From Sulfuritalea sp. (GTDB lineage: Bacteria; Pseudomonadota; Gammaproteobacteria; Burkholderiales; Rhodocyclaceae), in contig JADJVS010000014.1 in the NCBI GenBank assembly GCA_016710465.1, positions 310,001-374,000 of the forward strand: DNA of 64,000 bases, written 5' to 3'. The notes beneath the pieces were generated by a model. The model was not told the origin of the DNA. It made no database searches and worked only from the letters and a program-made list of their open reading frames with translations. A program made the translations under genes and the position numbers. Of this stretch, positions 17,423-28,865 are shown piece after piece (the stretch's first letter is position 1; every line of letters begins with the position of its first letter).

Positions 17423-20407
17423 TCAAGCCAGGGCCTGGTGAATGCCGCCGAGCAAGGCATCGAGTTCGGCGATCAGTGTCCGGCTCAGCGCCTCGATCTC
17501 GGAAGCGCCCTGCCCGGCGCGCAAGGCCGCATCCAGGGCGGCGGCGGCGGCGGCGAGCGGCAAGGCCCCGATCGATCCGGCCGAACCCTTGAGGCCGTGC
17601 GCGATCCTGCGCATGCCTTCAAGGTCGCCCGCCGCGCGCGCGGCGGCGATGCGCGCGGCATCTTCGGCATGGCCGCCGACGAAAAGCCCAAGCAAGCGCC
17701 GGTAAGTGGCGACATTGCCGCGCAGCAAGGCCAGGCCATGGGCCGTGTCCAGCCCGGCGATCGCGGGCAAGGGCGGGATATCGGCCGCGTCCGCCGGCGT
17801 CGTGGGGGCGGGGGCGACCGTGGGGGTGGCAGTGGCCGCGGCGGCCGTCTTTTCCGGCAACCATTTGTTCAACGCGGCATACAACTGCTCGGGGCTGACC
17901 GGCTTGGCGATGAAGTCGTTCATGCCGACGTCAACGCAATTGCGCCTGTCCTCGCTGTAGGTGTTCGCCGTCATGGCGACGATGGGCGTTTCCCGGTAGC
18001 CGGCCAGCGCGCGGATGGCGCGGGTGGCCTCGATGCCATCCATGCGGGGCATCTGCAGGTCCATCAGGATCAGGTCATAGTGCGCGGCGCGCGCCTTCTC
18101 CACGCCCTCGACGCCATCGACCGCGACGTCGGTATCCAGGCTTGCCGCCTGCAACAATTCGAGGGCGACCTCGCGATTGATGAGGTTGTCCTCGACCAGC
18201 AGCAGGCGCGCGTTGGCGTGACGTTCGCGCAGCACCGATTCGTTGTCCGCGCCGCTTGCCAGCGGCGGCACGTCGGTCGGCATGTCGCCGCGGCCGCGCT
18301 GCAGCCGGGCGGTAAACCAGAAGCAACTGCCCACGCCCGGCGTGCTGTCGACGCCGACTTCGCCGCCCATCAGTTCGGCCAGGCGGCGGGTGATGACCAG
18401 GCCAAGGCCGGCGCCGCCGTAGCGCCGCGTGGTCGACGGATCGACCTGCTCGAAGGGCCGGAACAGCGTCGCCAGCTTTTCCGGCGCGATGCCGATCCCC
18501 GTATCCTCGACCTCGAAGCGCAGGTGTACGCCGTCGCTGCCTTCCTCGATCAGGTGCACCCGCAGCGTGACGCGGCCGTGTTCGGTGAATTTGATGCCAT
18601 TGCTGGCGTAGTTGAACAAGGCCTGGCGCAAACGCCCGGCATCGCCGCGCAGCCAGCCTGGCACGGCGTTGGCATCGATCTCCAGCACAATGCCCTTGGC
18701 GCGCGCCGGTTCGGCCAGCAGGGCGCCAAGCTGGCCCAGCAAGGCGGGCAGCGAAAAATCCTCCAGCTCGGGCGCCAGCAGCCCGGCCTCGCTGCGCGAG
18801 ACGTCGAGAATGTCGTTGATGATCGAGAGCAGTTGCTTCGCTGCGGTGTCGATCTTGGTCAGGCGCTCGGCCTGCTCCGGACTCGCGGCGCGGCGCAGCA
18901 GGAAGCTCAGGCCGACGATGGCATTCATCGGCGTGCGAATCTCGTGGCTGATATTGGCGAGGAAGGCGCTCTTGGTCAGGCTCGCCGCCTCGGCCGCGTC
19001 GCGCGCCGCGGCCAGTTCGCGCGTGCGCGTGGATACCTGTTCTTCGAGCCGCGCCTGCTGGCCCTGCAAGGCCTTTTCGATTTCCTTGCGCTCGGTGATG
19101 TCGCGCGACAGGACCACGAAGCGCGGCGCCTGACCGGCGCCGACTTCCTTGCGCGCCACCGAAAGCTCAAACCAGTGCAGGCCCTGCGGCAGCGGCAGGG
19201 CGAACTGTCGCCCGGCGGAAACGCCCTTCGCGCCGGCTTCGCGCAAGGCCTCGGCGCAGGTCGCCGCCGCGTCGGGCGGAAGCACCTCGGCGACGGTGCG
19301 GCCGATAAGCTGTTCCGGGGGCGCGGCCAGGAGCTCGCGTCGCGGCGAATGGTAGTCGTGGTAACGGCCGTCGCCATCGACCTCGAACATCAGGTCGGGA
19401 ATCGCGTCGAGGGTGGCCTGCAACTGATTTCGCGCCGCCAGGATTTCGGATTCGGCGCGCTTGCGCTCGGTGATGTCCTGGGTCACGCCAAACACGGTGC
19501 GCGGCTTGCCCTCGGCATCGAATTCGATTTCCGCCTGCTGCCGTATCCAGCGGATTTCGCCGTGGATGCGCACGCGGTGCTCGTGGTCGAATACCCCGAT
19601 CGCGAGTCCCGCGCGCCACGCCGCCTTGGCCGCGTCGCGGTCGTCTTCGTGGGTGCGCGCCAGGTAGGCGCCGACGCTTCCCGGAGAACCCTCCGGCAGG
19701 CCGAAAATGCGGCAGGCTTCGGCCGAAAGGCGCACACGATTGCCGGCGACGTCGAGCACCCAGCTCCCGATCCGGCCCACGGCCTGGGCGCGCACCAGCT
19801 CCGCCCGACTCTCGTCGAGCTCCCGGCCCAGGCTGGCCACCGCGGCGATGCGTCGCTCCTGCGCGCTTACCGCGCCGGCAACCACGGCAAGCGCGATCGC
19901 GATCACCAATGATTGGACCAGTACATACAGCGCCGGCGCCGTCGGCCGCGGCCGCAACAGCTCGGCCCATTCGGCCCAGCCCAGCCCGGCCAGGGTCAGG
20001 AACACCAGGCCGGCGAGCACGGCGCCCGACTTCGGCCCCAGCCGCCAACCGGCGTAGATGATCAGCACCGGATAGACGATGACGATCGGTGTGCGGACCC
20101 CGCTGGCGAAGATGCAGATCAGGGCGGTCACCGCCCAGATACCGACCACCAGCAAGCGCGTCGCGGCATACGGCCGCCCGTGCTTCATCAGCAGCCAGAC
20201 TCCGCCGAACAGCGGCAACGACAGCAGCGGGACGATCGCCCGCATCGTCTGCTCCGGCGAGATGAAACGGACCAGGACCACGAACGCCAGCGAGCCCAGT
20301 ACGACCACGATGCTCAGGTACTTGAGCACCTCGGCGGAAACATCCTGGATGATCGGGTGCGCGGGGTCGACGCTGGGCGCCTTGGCGAATCGAAACATCG
20401 GGTTCAT
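17423..20407 (-). CDS. Hybrid sensor histidine kinase with REC and Hpt domains
   Basis: About 994 residues from the ATG at 20407; a further in-frame start 24 codons upstream is possible. Order: membrane region (~20-170), PAS 1 (AQAVGRIGSWVLDV...), PAS 2 (LDAIPDLMFEVDGDGR...), HisKA (FLANISHEIRTPMNAIVG), HATPase with GIGIAPEKL and GGAGLGLVITRR, receiver (DLILMDLQMPRMDG) and C-terminal Hpt (RIAHGLKGSAGSIGA, His phospho-acceptor). This is a complete phosphorelay in one chain. It is a paralogue of the kinase at 22044-24293, sharing long identical stretches. Confidence 0.92.
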   Translation of the reverse strand: MNPMFRFAKAPSVDPAHPIIQDVSAEVLKYLSIVVVLGSLAFVVLVRFISPEQTMRAIVPLLSLPLFGGVWLLMKHGRPYAATRLLVVGIWAVTALICIFASGVRTPIVIVYPVLIIYAGWRLGPKSGAVLAGLVFLTLAGLGWAEWAELLRPRPTAPALYVLVQSLVIAIALAVVAGAVSAQERRIAAVASLGRELDESRAELVRAQAVGRIGSWVLDVAGNRVRLSAEACRIFGLPEGSPGSVGAYLARTHEDDRDAAKAAWRAGLAIGVFDHEHRVRIHGEIRWIRQQAEIEFDAEGKPRTVFGVTQDITERKRAESEILAARNQLQATLDAIPDLMFEVDGDGRYHDYHSPRRELLAAPPEQLIGRTVAEVLPPDAAATCAEALREAGAKGVSAGRQFALPLPQGLHWFELSVARKEVGAGQAPRFVVLSRDITERKEIEKALQGQQARLEEQVSTRTRELAAARDAAEAASLTKSAFLANISHEIRTPMNAIVGLSFLLRRAASPEQAERLTKIDTAAKQLLSIINDILDVSRSEAGLLAPELEDFSLPALLGQLGALLAEPARAKGIVLEIDANAVPGWLRGDAGRLRQALFNYASNGIKFTEHGRVTLRVHLIEEGSDGVHLRFEVEDTGIGIAPEKLATLFRPFEQVDPSTTRRYGGAGLGLVITRRLAELMGGEVGVDSTPGVGSCFWFTARLQRGRGDMPTDVPPLASGADNESVLRERHANARLLLVEDNLINREVALELLQAASLDTDVAVDGVEGVEKARAAHYDLILMDLQMPRMDGIEATRAIRALAGYRETPIVAMTANTYSEDRRNCVDVGMNDFIAKPVSPEQLYAALNKWLPEKTAAAATATPTVAPAPTTPADAADIPPLPAIAGLDTAHGLALLRGNVATYRRLLGLFVGGHAEDAARIAAARAAGDLEGMRRIAHGLKGSAGSIGALPLAAAAAALDAALRAGQGASEIEALSRTLIAELDALLGGIHQALA

Positions 20408-20745
20408 GGGCTTGACGCGTGGCTTACACCAAGGGCCGGACCGGGAACGCGGGAGTCGACAGGCACGGGGCACCGGCATCGCAAGCCAGTGACCACCGCT
20501 TGCGCCTCATGGCCGCCCGCGGAAACAAGTGTCCAACGCGACTTTCCTTCCTGCAAAACGCGCGTGCCGGATGCCGTTCGCTCCGTGTCGCGCAATTGCC
20601 CCCCGGACAGGAGTATAGAACCCCCAACCCGGACCGCGGCATCCGTATTGCTACGCAGCCGGCCCGCGTGGCGACCGCGTGTCGACTTGCCCTGGCGGGC
20701 GCTTCCCTGTAGGTTTGCGAACCTTTTCCCACGCAGGAGCATTCG
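20408..20745. other. Intergenic region, divergent promoters expected
   Basis: 338 bp between divergent genes. GTATAGA near 20612 resembles a -10 element for the rightward isomerase gene, but no good -35 partner is obvious. I see no repeat, RNA gene or further ORF. Confidence 0.3.
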
Positions 20746-21153
20746 ATGAAAACCTGGCAATCCATCGCCCTGGCCGCCCTGGCCGCCCTCGCCAGCGCAA
20801 GCGCCATCGCCGGCAAGCCCGAAACCACCGCCTCCGGACTGATTTACGAATCGCTCAAGGATGGCAGCGGCGCCCAGCCGACCGCCGAGTCGCGCGTCGA
20901 GGTGCATTACCGCGGCACCCTGACCGACGGCAAGGAGTTCGACAGCTCCTACAAGCGCGGGCAGACCGCGACCTTCCCGCTCAACCGCGTGATCCCGTGC
21001 TGGACCGAAGGCGTGGCGAAGATGAAGGAAGGCGGCAAGGCAAAACTGACCTGCCCGCCGGGCATCGCCTACGGCGCGCGCGGCGCCGGCGCGGCGGTGC
21101 CGCCCAACGCGACGCTGAACTTCGAGGTCGAACTGGTCAAGGTGATGCGCTGA
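20746..21153 (+). CDS. Periplasmic FKBP-type peptidyl-prolyl isomerase
   Basis: 135 residues. A signal peptide ends near ASAIAG (residue 22). The FKBP domain is complete: VEVHYRGTLTDGKEFDSSYKRG, FPLNRVIPCWTEGVAKMKEGGK, CPPGIAYGARGAGAAVPPNATL. It catalyses cis-trans isomerisation of prolyl bonds during folding of exported proteins. CAGGAG precedes the ATG. The sirtuin gene starts 9 bp after its stop. Confidence 0.92.
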   Translation: MKTWQSIALAALAALASASAIAGKPETTASGLIYESLKDGSGAQPTAESRVEVHYRGTLTDGKEFDSSYKRGQTATFPLNRVIPCWTEGVAKMKEGGKAKLTCPPGIAYGARGAGAAVPPNATLNFEVELVKVMR

Positions 21154-21162
21154 TCCGGCGCC

Positions 21163-21987
21163 ATGACTGAGCCCGCGCCCGAGCGGCGCGTGGCGCGGCT
21201 GCTTGCCGGCGGTGGCGTCGTGGTCCTCAGCGGGGCGGGCTTGTCCACCGCCTGCGGCATCCCCGACTACCGCGACCGCGAAGGCCGCTGGAAGCGCCCG
21301 CAACCCGTCGATCACCAGGCCTTCCTGCGCTCGCCGGACGTGCGCCGGCGCTACTGGGCGCGCAGCTTCCTCGGCTGGCCGGTCATCGGCCGCGCCGAAC
21401 CGGGGCGCGGCCACCAGGCGCTGGCGCGGCTGGAACGGCAAGGCCGCATCGGCCTGACCATCACCCAGAACGTCGACGGCCTGCACCAGAAGGCCGGCAG
21501 CCGCGCGGTGCTCGAGCTGCACGGCGGCGTCGCGCGCGTGGTCTGCCTCGACTGCCGGGAGCATTTCGCGCGCGCCGAGGTGCAGGAGTGGATGCGCGCC
21601 GCCAATCCGGATTTCGTCCGGGCGACGGCCCCGGCCGCGCCGGACGGCGATGCCGACACGGCCGAGGGCTTCGATGCCGGCTTCGTCGCGCCGGCCTGCC
21701 CGGCCTGCGCCGGACGGCTCAAGCCCGACGTGGTGTTCTTCGGCGACAACGTGCCCCGGGAAAGAGTCGGCGCCGGCATGACGGCGATCGACGCCGCCAC
21801 CGGCCTGCTCATCGTCGGCTCGTCGCTGATGGTGTACTCGGGTTTCCGTTTCGCCGAGCACGCGCACCGCCTGGGCAAGCCGGTGATGGCGATCAACCTC
21901 GGCAAGACCCGCGCCGACCATTTGCTGAGCGCCAAGGTGGAGCAGGACTGCGAGGGCTTCCTCGCCGGCCTGGATGAGAACACATGA
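21163..21987 (+). CDS. Sirtuin-type NAD-dependent protein deacylase
   Basis: 274 residues. NAD-binding signatures are LSGAGLSTACGIPDYR and ITQNVDGLHQKAGS with the catalytic His in LELHGG. The zinc Cys pairs are CLDC and CPAC, and VFFGDNVPRERV and GSSLMVYSG complete the fold. It removes acyl groups from lysines using NAD. At residues 201-207 the sequence VGAGMTA is encoded by bases matching the dispersed repeat at about 20 of 24 positions; relatives have a segment of the same length there, so this may be coincidence. Confidence 0.92.
   Translation: MTEPAPERRVARLLAGGGVVVLSGAGLSTACGIPDYRDREGRWKRPQPVDHQAFLRSPDVRRRYWARSFLGWPVIGRAEPGRGHQALARLERQGRIGLTITQNVDGLHQKAGSRAVLELHGGVARVVCLDCREHFARAEVQEWMRAANPDFVRATAPAAPDGDADTAEGFDAGFVAPACPACAGRLKPDVVFFGDNVPRERVGAGMTAIDAATGLLIVGSSLMVYSGFRFAEHAHRLGKPVMAINLGKTRADHLLSAKVEQDCEGFLAGLDENT
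21764..21787 (+). repeat. Possible diverged copy of the 24-bp repeat in coding sequence
   Basis: Matches the consensus at about 20 of 24 positions (GGCATGACGG in place of GGCGACACGG) and is read in the same frame as the other coding copies, as VGAGMTA. No length insertion is obvious relative to sirtuin relatives, so it is uncertain. Confidence 0.4.
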
Positions 21988-22043
21988 GCCGTACGGGGCG
22001 TGTTCAAAATCTTGCACCGCCGGCGCCTGCCTGATCCCGCCGC

Positions 22044-24293
<2,250 letters not shown>

Positions 24294-24393
24294 GAGCCGT
24301 GGAACCGCAAAACAATTCTACACTCGCGGGCATGTGCGGTGAATTCCTTTCATCCGAGCGAATGACTCGTCCCGCGATCACGGCCCGGCGCGC

Positions 24394-25269
24394 ATGAGCC
24401 ATCCCCGTGCCGTGGCCCTGATGGTGCTGGCGACGCTGCTGTGGAGCATCGCCGGCGTGGTGACGCGCCACCTCGACGCGGCGCGCAGCTTCGAGGTGAC
24501 TTTCTTGCGCAGCCTGTTCAACGCGCTGGCGCTGCTGTTGCTGCTGCTGCCGCTGCGTGGCGCAGCGCTGTTCCGCGACATCCTCGCCGGCAACCGGGTG
24601 ATCTGGTTTTCCGGCCTGTGCTGGGCCGTGATGTACACCGCCTTCATGGTCGCGCTGACCCTGACCAGCGTCGCCAACGTGCTGGTGGCGATGGCCACGG
24701 GGCCGCTGCTGACCGCCTTGTCGGCGCGGATTTTCCTCGGCCACCGGCTGCCGGCGCGCACCTGGATCGCGATCGGCGTCGCCGGCCTGGGCATCGCCTG
24801 GATGTTCGGCGTCGAGGTCAGCCGTGGCGCCTCGCTGCTGGGCAGCCTGGTAGCCCTGGCCGTGCCGCTCGCCTCCTCGGCGAACTTCACGCTGCTGCAG
24901 CAGCGCGCGGGGACGGCACGAGACGGCGGGGAAGCGCAGGACATGCCGCCGGCGGTGCTGCTCGGCGCCCTGCTCTCGGCCGCCGTCACCCTGCCGCTGG
25001 CCTGGCCCTTGCAGGCCTCGGGCCATGACATCGGCCTGCTGGCGCTGCTCGGCGCGGTGCAACTGGCGATCCCCTGCCTGCTGGTGGTACGCCTGACGCG
25101 CGAGCTGCCGGCGGCGGAAATCGCCCTGCTGGCCCTGCTGGAAGTGATCTTCGGCGTGCTGCTGGCCTGGGCCGGCGCCGGCGAGGTGCCAAGCGACTCA
25201 ACGCTCGCCGGCGGCGCCCTGGTGCTGGGCGCGCTGGCGGCGAACCATCTCGCCGGGCGGCGCGCCTAG
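24394..25269 (+). CDS. EamA/DMT-family exporter
   Basis: 291 residues with ten predicted membrane helices in two EamA halves (MVLATLLWSIAGVVTRHLD at the N-terminus; a second conserved half from about 150). Family members export amino acids, nucleosides or other metabolites from the cytoplasm; the substrate cannot be inferred. AATTCTACAC near 24316 may be part of its promoter. Confidence 0.87.
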   Translation: MSHPRAVALMVLATLLWSIAGVVTRHLDAARSFEVTFLRSLFNALALLLLLLPLRGAALFRDILAGNRVIWFSGLCWAVMYTAFMVALTLTSVANVLVAMATGPLLTALSARIFLGHRLPARTWIAIGVAGLGIAWMFGVEVSRGASLLGSLVALAVPLASSANFTLLQQRAGTARDGGEAQDMPPAVLLGALLSAAVTLPLAWPLQASGHDIGLLALLGAVQLAIPCLLVVRLTRELPAAEIALLALLEVIFGVLLAWAGAGEVPSDSTLAGGALVLGALAANHLAGRRA

Positions 25270-25281
25270 CGGCGAATCAGT

Positions 25282-25683
25282 TCAGGACGACGCCTGCGGC
25301 AGCTCGCGCTTGGAACCGTCGTCGTTGATCGCGACGTAGGTGAATTGGGCCTCGGTAACCTTGACCACCACCGGATGGGTCGGATTGCGTTCGGCATAGA
25401 CCTGGATATCGACGGTGATCGAGGTGCGGCCGACCTTGACCACCTCGGCATAGAAGCTGACGATGTCGCCGACCGAGATCGGCTGCTTGAAGAGGAAGGA
25501 ATTCACCGCCACCGTGGCGATGCGCCCGCGCGCCAGGCGCATCGCCGGGATCGCCGCGGCGATGTCGCACTGGGCCATCACCCAGCCGCCGAAGATGTCG
25601 CCGTTGCCGTTCATGTCGGCCGGCATCGGCATCACCCGCAACACCGGCTCGCGCCCCGCGATCTTCACGCCTTCATGGCCCAT
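25282..25683 (-). CDS. YciA-like acyl-CoA thioesterase
   Basis: 133 residues, single hotdog domain. The signature PMPADMNGNGDIFGGWVMAQCD contains the catalytic Asp and the active-site turn of YciA-type enzymes, which hydrolyse short to long acyl-CoAs in the cytosol. GAAGGAG precedes the ATG. Confidence 0.9.
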   Translation of the reverse strand: MGHEGVKIAGREPVLRVMPMPADMNGNGDIFGGWVMAQCDIAAAIPAMRLARGRIATVAVNSFLFKQPISVGDIVSFYAEVVKVGRTSITVDIQVYAERNPTHPVVVKVTEAQFTYVAINDDGSKRELPQASS

Positions 25684-25773
25684 GGCTTTGCTCCTTCGTC
25701 ATTCAGGGCGCCAGTATAGGGCGCGCAAGAATCGGGTGGCGCGGCGCACCGGCATCCCCGATACTGTGCGCCC

Positions 25774-26667
25774 ATGACCACCGCCAGCCTCCTTCGACTG
25801 TTGCTGCTCTCCGCCATCTGGGGCGGCTCCTTCCTGCTGATCCGCGTCGGCGCCCCAGCCATCGGCCCGGTGCCGCTGATGGAGGCGCGCGTGTTGCTGG
25901 CCGCCGTGTTTCTTGCCGGCGTCGGCTTGCTGCTGCGCCGGCCGCTGGCCTGGCGCAGGCACTGGCGGCACTACCTGATCATCGGCCTGCTGAATTCCGC
26001 CCTGCCCTTCCTGCTCTTCGGCTATGCCGCGCTGACGCTGTCGGCAGCGATGCTGTCGATACTGAACGCCACCTCGCCGCTGTGGGGCACGCTGATCGCC
26101 GCCGTCTGGCAGCGCGCGCCGCTCGGCGGCCGCACGCTGGCCGGCCTGGCGCTGGGCATCGCCGGCGTCGGCCTGCTGGTCGGCTTCGATCGCGTCGCGC
26201 TGCTGCCCGGCGCGGGCCTGGCCATCGCCGCCTCGCTGGCTGCCGCGCTGTGCTACGCCGTGGCGAGCAACTACACCAAGGCCGCGAAGGCCGTCGAGCC
26301 CTTCGCCAACGCGCATGGCAGCATGTGGGCGGCCAGCCTGCTGATCGTGCCGGCGCTGCTGGCCTTTCCGCCCAGCGCGGCGCCGACCCTGGGCATCGTC
26401 GCGGTCGTCGCGGCACTCGGCGTGGTCTGCAGCGGCGTCGCCTACCTGCTCTATTTCCGCCTCATCGACGACATCGGCGCCGCCCCGGCGCTGACCGTGA
26501 CTTTCCTCATCCCGCTGTTCGGCACCGCCTTCGGCTGGCTCTTCCTCGACGAGGCGGTCGGCTTGCATACCCTGGCCGGCGGCGCCGTGGTGATCGCCGG
26601 CACGGCGCTGGTCACCGGCTTTTCGCCGCGCCTGCTGTTCCCGCGCAAGGAGGTCGCCAATGCATGA
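25774..26667 (+). CDS. EamA/DMT-family exporter
   Basis: 297 residues with about ten membrane helices and the EamA opening LLLLSAIWGGSFLLIRVGAP. Its 3' end overlaps the following Ada-type gene by 8 bp, so the two are translationally coupled. Substrate unknown. Confidence 0.87.
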   Translation: MTTASLLRLLLLSAIWGGSFLLIRVGAPAIGPVPLMEARVLLAAVFLAGVGLLLRRPLAWRRHWRHYLIIGLLNSALPFLLFGYAALTLSAAMLSILNATSPLWGTLIAAVWQRAPLGGRTLAGLALGIAGVGLLVGFDRVALLPGAGLAIAASLAAALCYAVASNYTKAAKAVEPFANAHGSMWAASLLIVPALLAFPPSAAPTLGIVAVVAALGVVCSGVAYLLYFRLIDDIGAAPALTVTFLIPLFGTAFGWLFLDEAVGLHTLAGGAVVIAGTALVTGFSPRLLFPRKEVANA

Positions 26668-27568
26668 TTTCGCGCTCGACACCGCGCTCGACAGCACGCT
26701 CGGGCAGGCCGGCGGCGAAGCGGGTCGGCAGTACGAGGCGGTGGCGCGCGCCATCGCCTTCATCCGCGCCAATGCCGCGCGCCAGCCGGAATTGAGTGAG
26801 ATCGCCGCCGCCGCGCACTTGAGCGAATTCCACCTGCAGCGCCTGTTCTCGGCCTGGGCCGGGCTCTCGCCCAAACGCTTCCTGCAATACCTGACCAAGG
26901 AGCACGCGCGAGCGGCCTTGCGCGCCTCGGCCGGCGTGCTCGACGCGGCGCTGGACGCCGGTCTCTCGGGGCCGGGACGGCTGCATGACCTGATGGTCAG
27001 TTGCGAAGCGCTGACGCCGGGCGAAATCCGCGCCCAGGGCGCCGGCGTCGAACTGCGCCACGGCATCGCCGCCACGCCGCTGGGCGAGGCCTTGTTCGGC
27101 TGGACGCCACGCGGACTGTGCCACCTGGCCTTCGTCGACGATGATGCGGCAAAGAAGTTGGCGATCCTGCGCGCGGACTGGCCGGCAGCCCGCCTCAGCC
27201 CCGACCCCGCCGGCGCCGCCGATCTGGCGCGCCGCGCCTTCCCCGCCACGCCCGAGCCCGGCCGCCTGCACCTGCTGTTGAAGGGCACCAACTTCCAGAT
27301 CAAGGTCTGGGAGGCGCTGCTGAAAATCCCCACGGCAGCACTGGTGTCCTACGGCCAGCTCGCCGGCCACCTGGGCATGCCGCGCGCGGCACGCGCCGTC
27401 GGCTCGGCGGTCGCCGCCAACAGCATCGCCTGGCTGATTCCCTGCCACCGCGTGATCCGCGACGACGGCGATTGCAGCAACTATCGCTGGGGCGTCGAAC
27501 GCAAGCTGGCGCTGCGGGCGTGGGAGTTGGGCAAGTCGGCGCTGCCTGGAAGCGGTTCGCTTGTCTGA
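26660..27568 (+). CDS. AraC-type HTH / O6-methylguanine-DNA methyltransferase fusion
   Basis: 302 residues. Residues ~25-120 form an AraC-type helix-turn-helix (LSEIAAAAHLSEFHLQRLFSAWAGLSPKRF). Residues ~205-295 are the methyltransferase domain, with the acceptor Cys in IPCHRVI and the DNA-binding helix SYGQLAGHLGMPRAARAVG. It transfers methyl groups from alkylated guanine to itself. The Ada N-terminal zinc domain that senses phosphotriesters is absent. Confidence 0.9.
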   Translation: MHDFALDTALDSTLGQAGGEAGRQYEAVARAIAFIRANAARQPELSEIAAAAHLSEFHLQRLFSAWAGLSPKRFLQYLTKEHARAALRASAGVLDAALDAGLSGPGRLHDLMVSCEALTPGEIRAQGAGVELRHGIAATPLGEALFGWTPRGLCHLAFVDDDAAKKLAILRADWPAARLSPDPAGAADLARRAFPATPEPGRLHLLLKGTNFQIKVWEALLKIPTAALVSYGQLAGHLGMPRAARAVGSAVAANSIAWLIPCHRVIRDDGDCSNYRWGVERKLALRAWELGKSALPGSGSLV

Positions 27569-27739
27569 GATTGCAAAACGCCTCGAACACAATTTCAGCA
27601 AACTGCCGGTGCGAGAGTCAGGTAGCGCAGGCAGGCTTGTCGCGTCTCACCGTAGCCAAGGCAACAGCCAGCCATGAATCGCCCCTGAGTCACCGTTACC
27701 AATGCGGACATTCGGGTAGAAAACGGTCGTTCTACAATT

Positions 27740-28792
27740 TCATTGGGTGTCACCAGACTCGGCGGCCAAAGCAATCGCCCTGGATATCATTCTTTTGACT
27801 TCTAATGACGTATGCATTGGCACCAGGTCTACTTCTGGATGTTTGCTTCCAAATACACGGAATACCTCATCCGCAAACGCTTGCCCAATTGATGTCACGC
27901 CGGAGAAATCAAGCATTACGACTTTAAATCGATCTATGCGCGTCAAGAGTCGCTTTGCTTGCGATCGAGAAACCAGATTGTCATCCCCGTATTGCATTAA
28001 TTTCACAGGTACGACTGTTGTGTTGAACCCATAGTCTTCACCAGACGAGAACTTATCGAAGACCTTCTTTGTTGTGCGAGCGGTATGGTTGTGCAGCAGC
28101 ATGGTCACAATCGTTCCACCCCGAGGGGTACTCCGCTGGAGGATCCAATCTTCCTTTTTGTCAAACTCGTGTGAGAAGTACACCTCACCAGAAAGAATGT
28201 CGAATTCGTCAAACATTCTCGAAGAAAAAAAGATTCCTTCCCCGGAGTGATTTGCCGGGTCTGTCGTGAACTTGCCCTTGGCAAGTTCAAGAACCGAGTG
28301 CCTTTCATCCAGGAGTTCAAGTGCTGCCTGAATCTTCTTGAAGATTCCGACACCGTCGTCGTAGATCTGAATCCTCGTGGCCGCTGCCGTCTTTCGGACT
28401 GAGACGACGACACATCTTGCTTCAGAGTGGTCAATGACGTTGTTGAACATCTCTGTAAAGCCGTAGTGCCAGATGTTCAGAACGTTATCAGGTAGCTTCC
28501 CTAGCAGCGGGGCAACATCATTTCGCCAAATGGCGTCTTCAGCCAGTTCTCGAGTTACCTCGTACTGTTTCGTCCATTCCAGCAGCTTAGCGAGACTGTA
28601 GCGTTTGCTTCGGGTATTTCCGGAAACTAGGACAGCGCCCTCCCCTACTAGTCGTCTTACATGTTGGTGGACAGCCTGCCTTGAGCAATTGAACTTCTCG
28701 CTCGCGACTTTGACAATATCCGCAGGATGGGCATCAATGTTCTCAATCAAGAACTTTCGCACCACCTCACCACCGACACGAACGCCGCCCAT
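27740..28792 (-). CDS. HTH / GHKL-ATPase / STAS-like DUF4325 regulator
   Basis: 350 residues. Residues ~1-70 look like a winged helix (CSRQAVHQHVRRLVGEGAV). Residues ~105-215 are a GHKL ATP-binding fold (HYGFTEMFNNVIDHS as N-box, IYDDGVGIFKKI as G1). The C-terminal ~110 residues match STAS-like DUF4325 (FKVVMLDFSGVTSIGQAFADEVFRVF). The domain mix recalls anti-sigma-factor/antagonist switches fused to a DNA-binding domain. It is markedly lower in GC than its neighbours, stands alone and has its own strong promoter, so it is probably horizontally acquired. Target genes unknown. Confidence 0.8.
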   Translation of the reverse strand: MGGVRVGGEVVRKFLIENIDAHPADIVKVASEKFNCSRQAVHQHVRRLVGEGAVLVSGNTRSKRYSLAKLLEWTKQYEVTRELAEDAIWRNDVAPLLGKLPDNVLNIWHYGFTEMFNNVIDHSEARCVVVSVRKTAAATRIQIYDDGVGIFKKIQAALELLDERHSVLELAKGKFTTDPANHSGEGIFFSSRMFDEFDILSGEVYFSHEFDKKEDWILQRSTPRGGTIVTMLLHNHTARTTKKVFDKFSSGEDYGFNTTVVPVKLMQYGDDNLVSRSQAKRLLTRIDRFKVVMLDFSGVTSIGQAFADEVFRVFGSKHPEVDLVPMHTSLEVKRMISRAIALAAESGDTQ

Positions 28793-28813
28793 TTATCAAC
28801 CTCAACATAAAAT

Positions 28814-28865
28814 ATTATCAACATCCCAGGTTGGTATTGTCAATTTACTCGATGGGTATTGTCAA
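28814..28865 (-). promoter_or_regulatory. Promoter with duplicated 11-bp motif upstream of the DUF4325 regulator
   Basis: On the minus strand, -35 TTGACA (28838-28843) and -10 GATAAT (28814-28819) are 18 bp apart and sit just before the start at 28792. The motif TTGACAATACC, overlapping the -35, is repeated exactly 22 bp upstream (28833-28843 and 28855-28865), two helical turns apart. This suggests a regulator binding two aligned sites, perhaps the gene product itself. Confidence 0.65.

Noticed and set aside
19125..19150. VGAGQAP in the first hybrid kinase as a repeat copy
   Set aside because: The match is confined to about 12 bases and the protein region fits the normal PAS C-terminus without extra residues.
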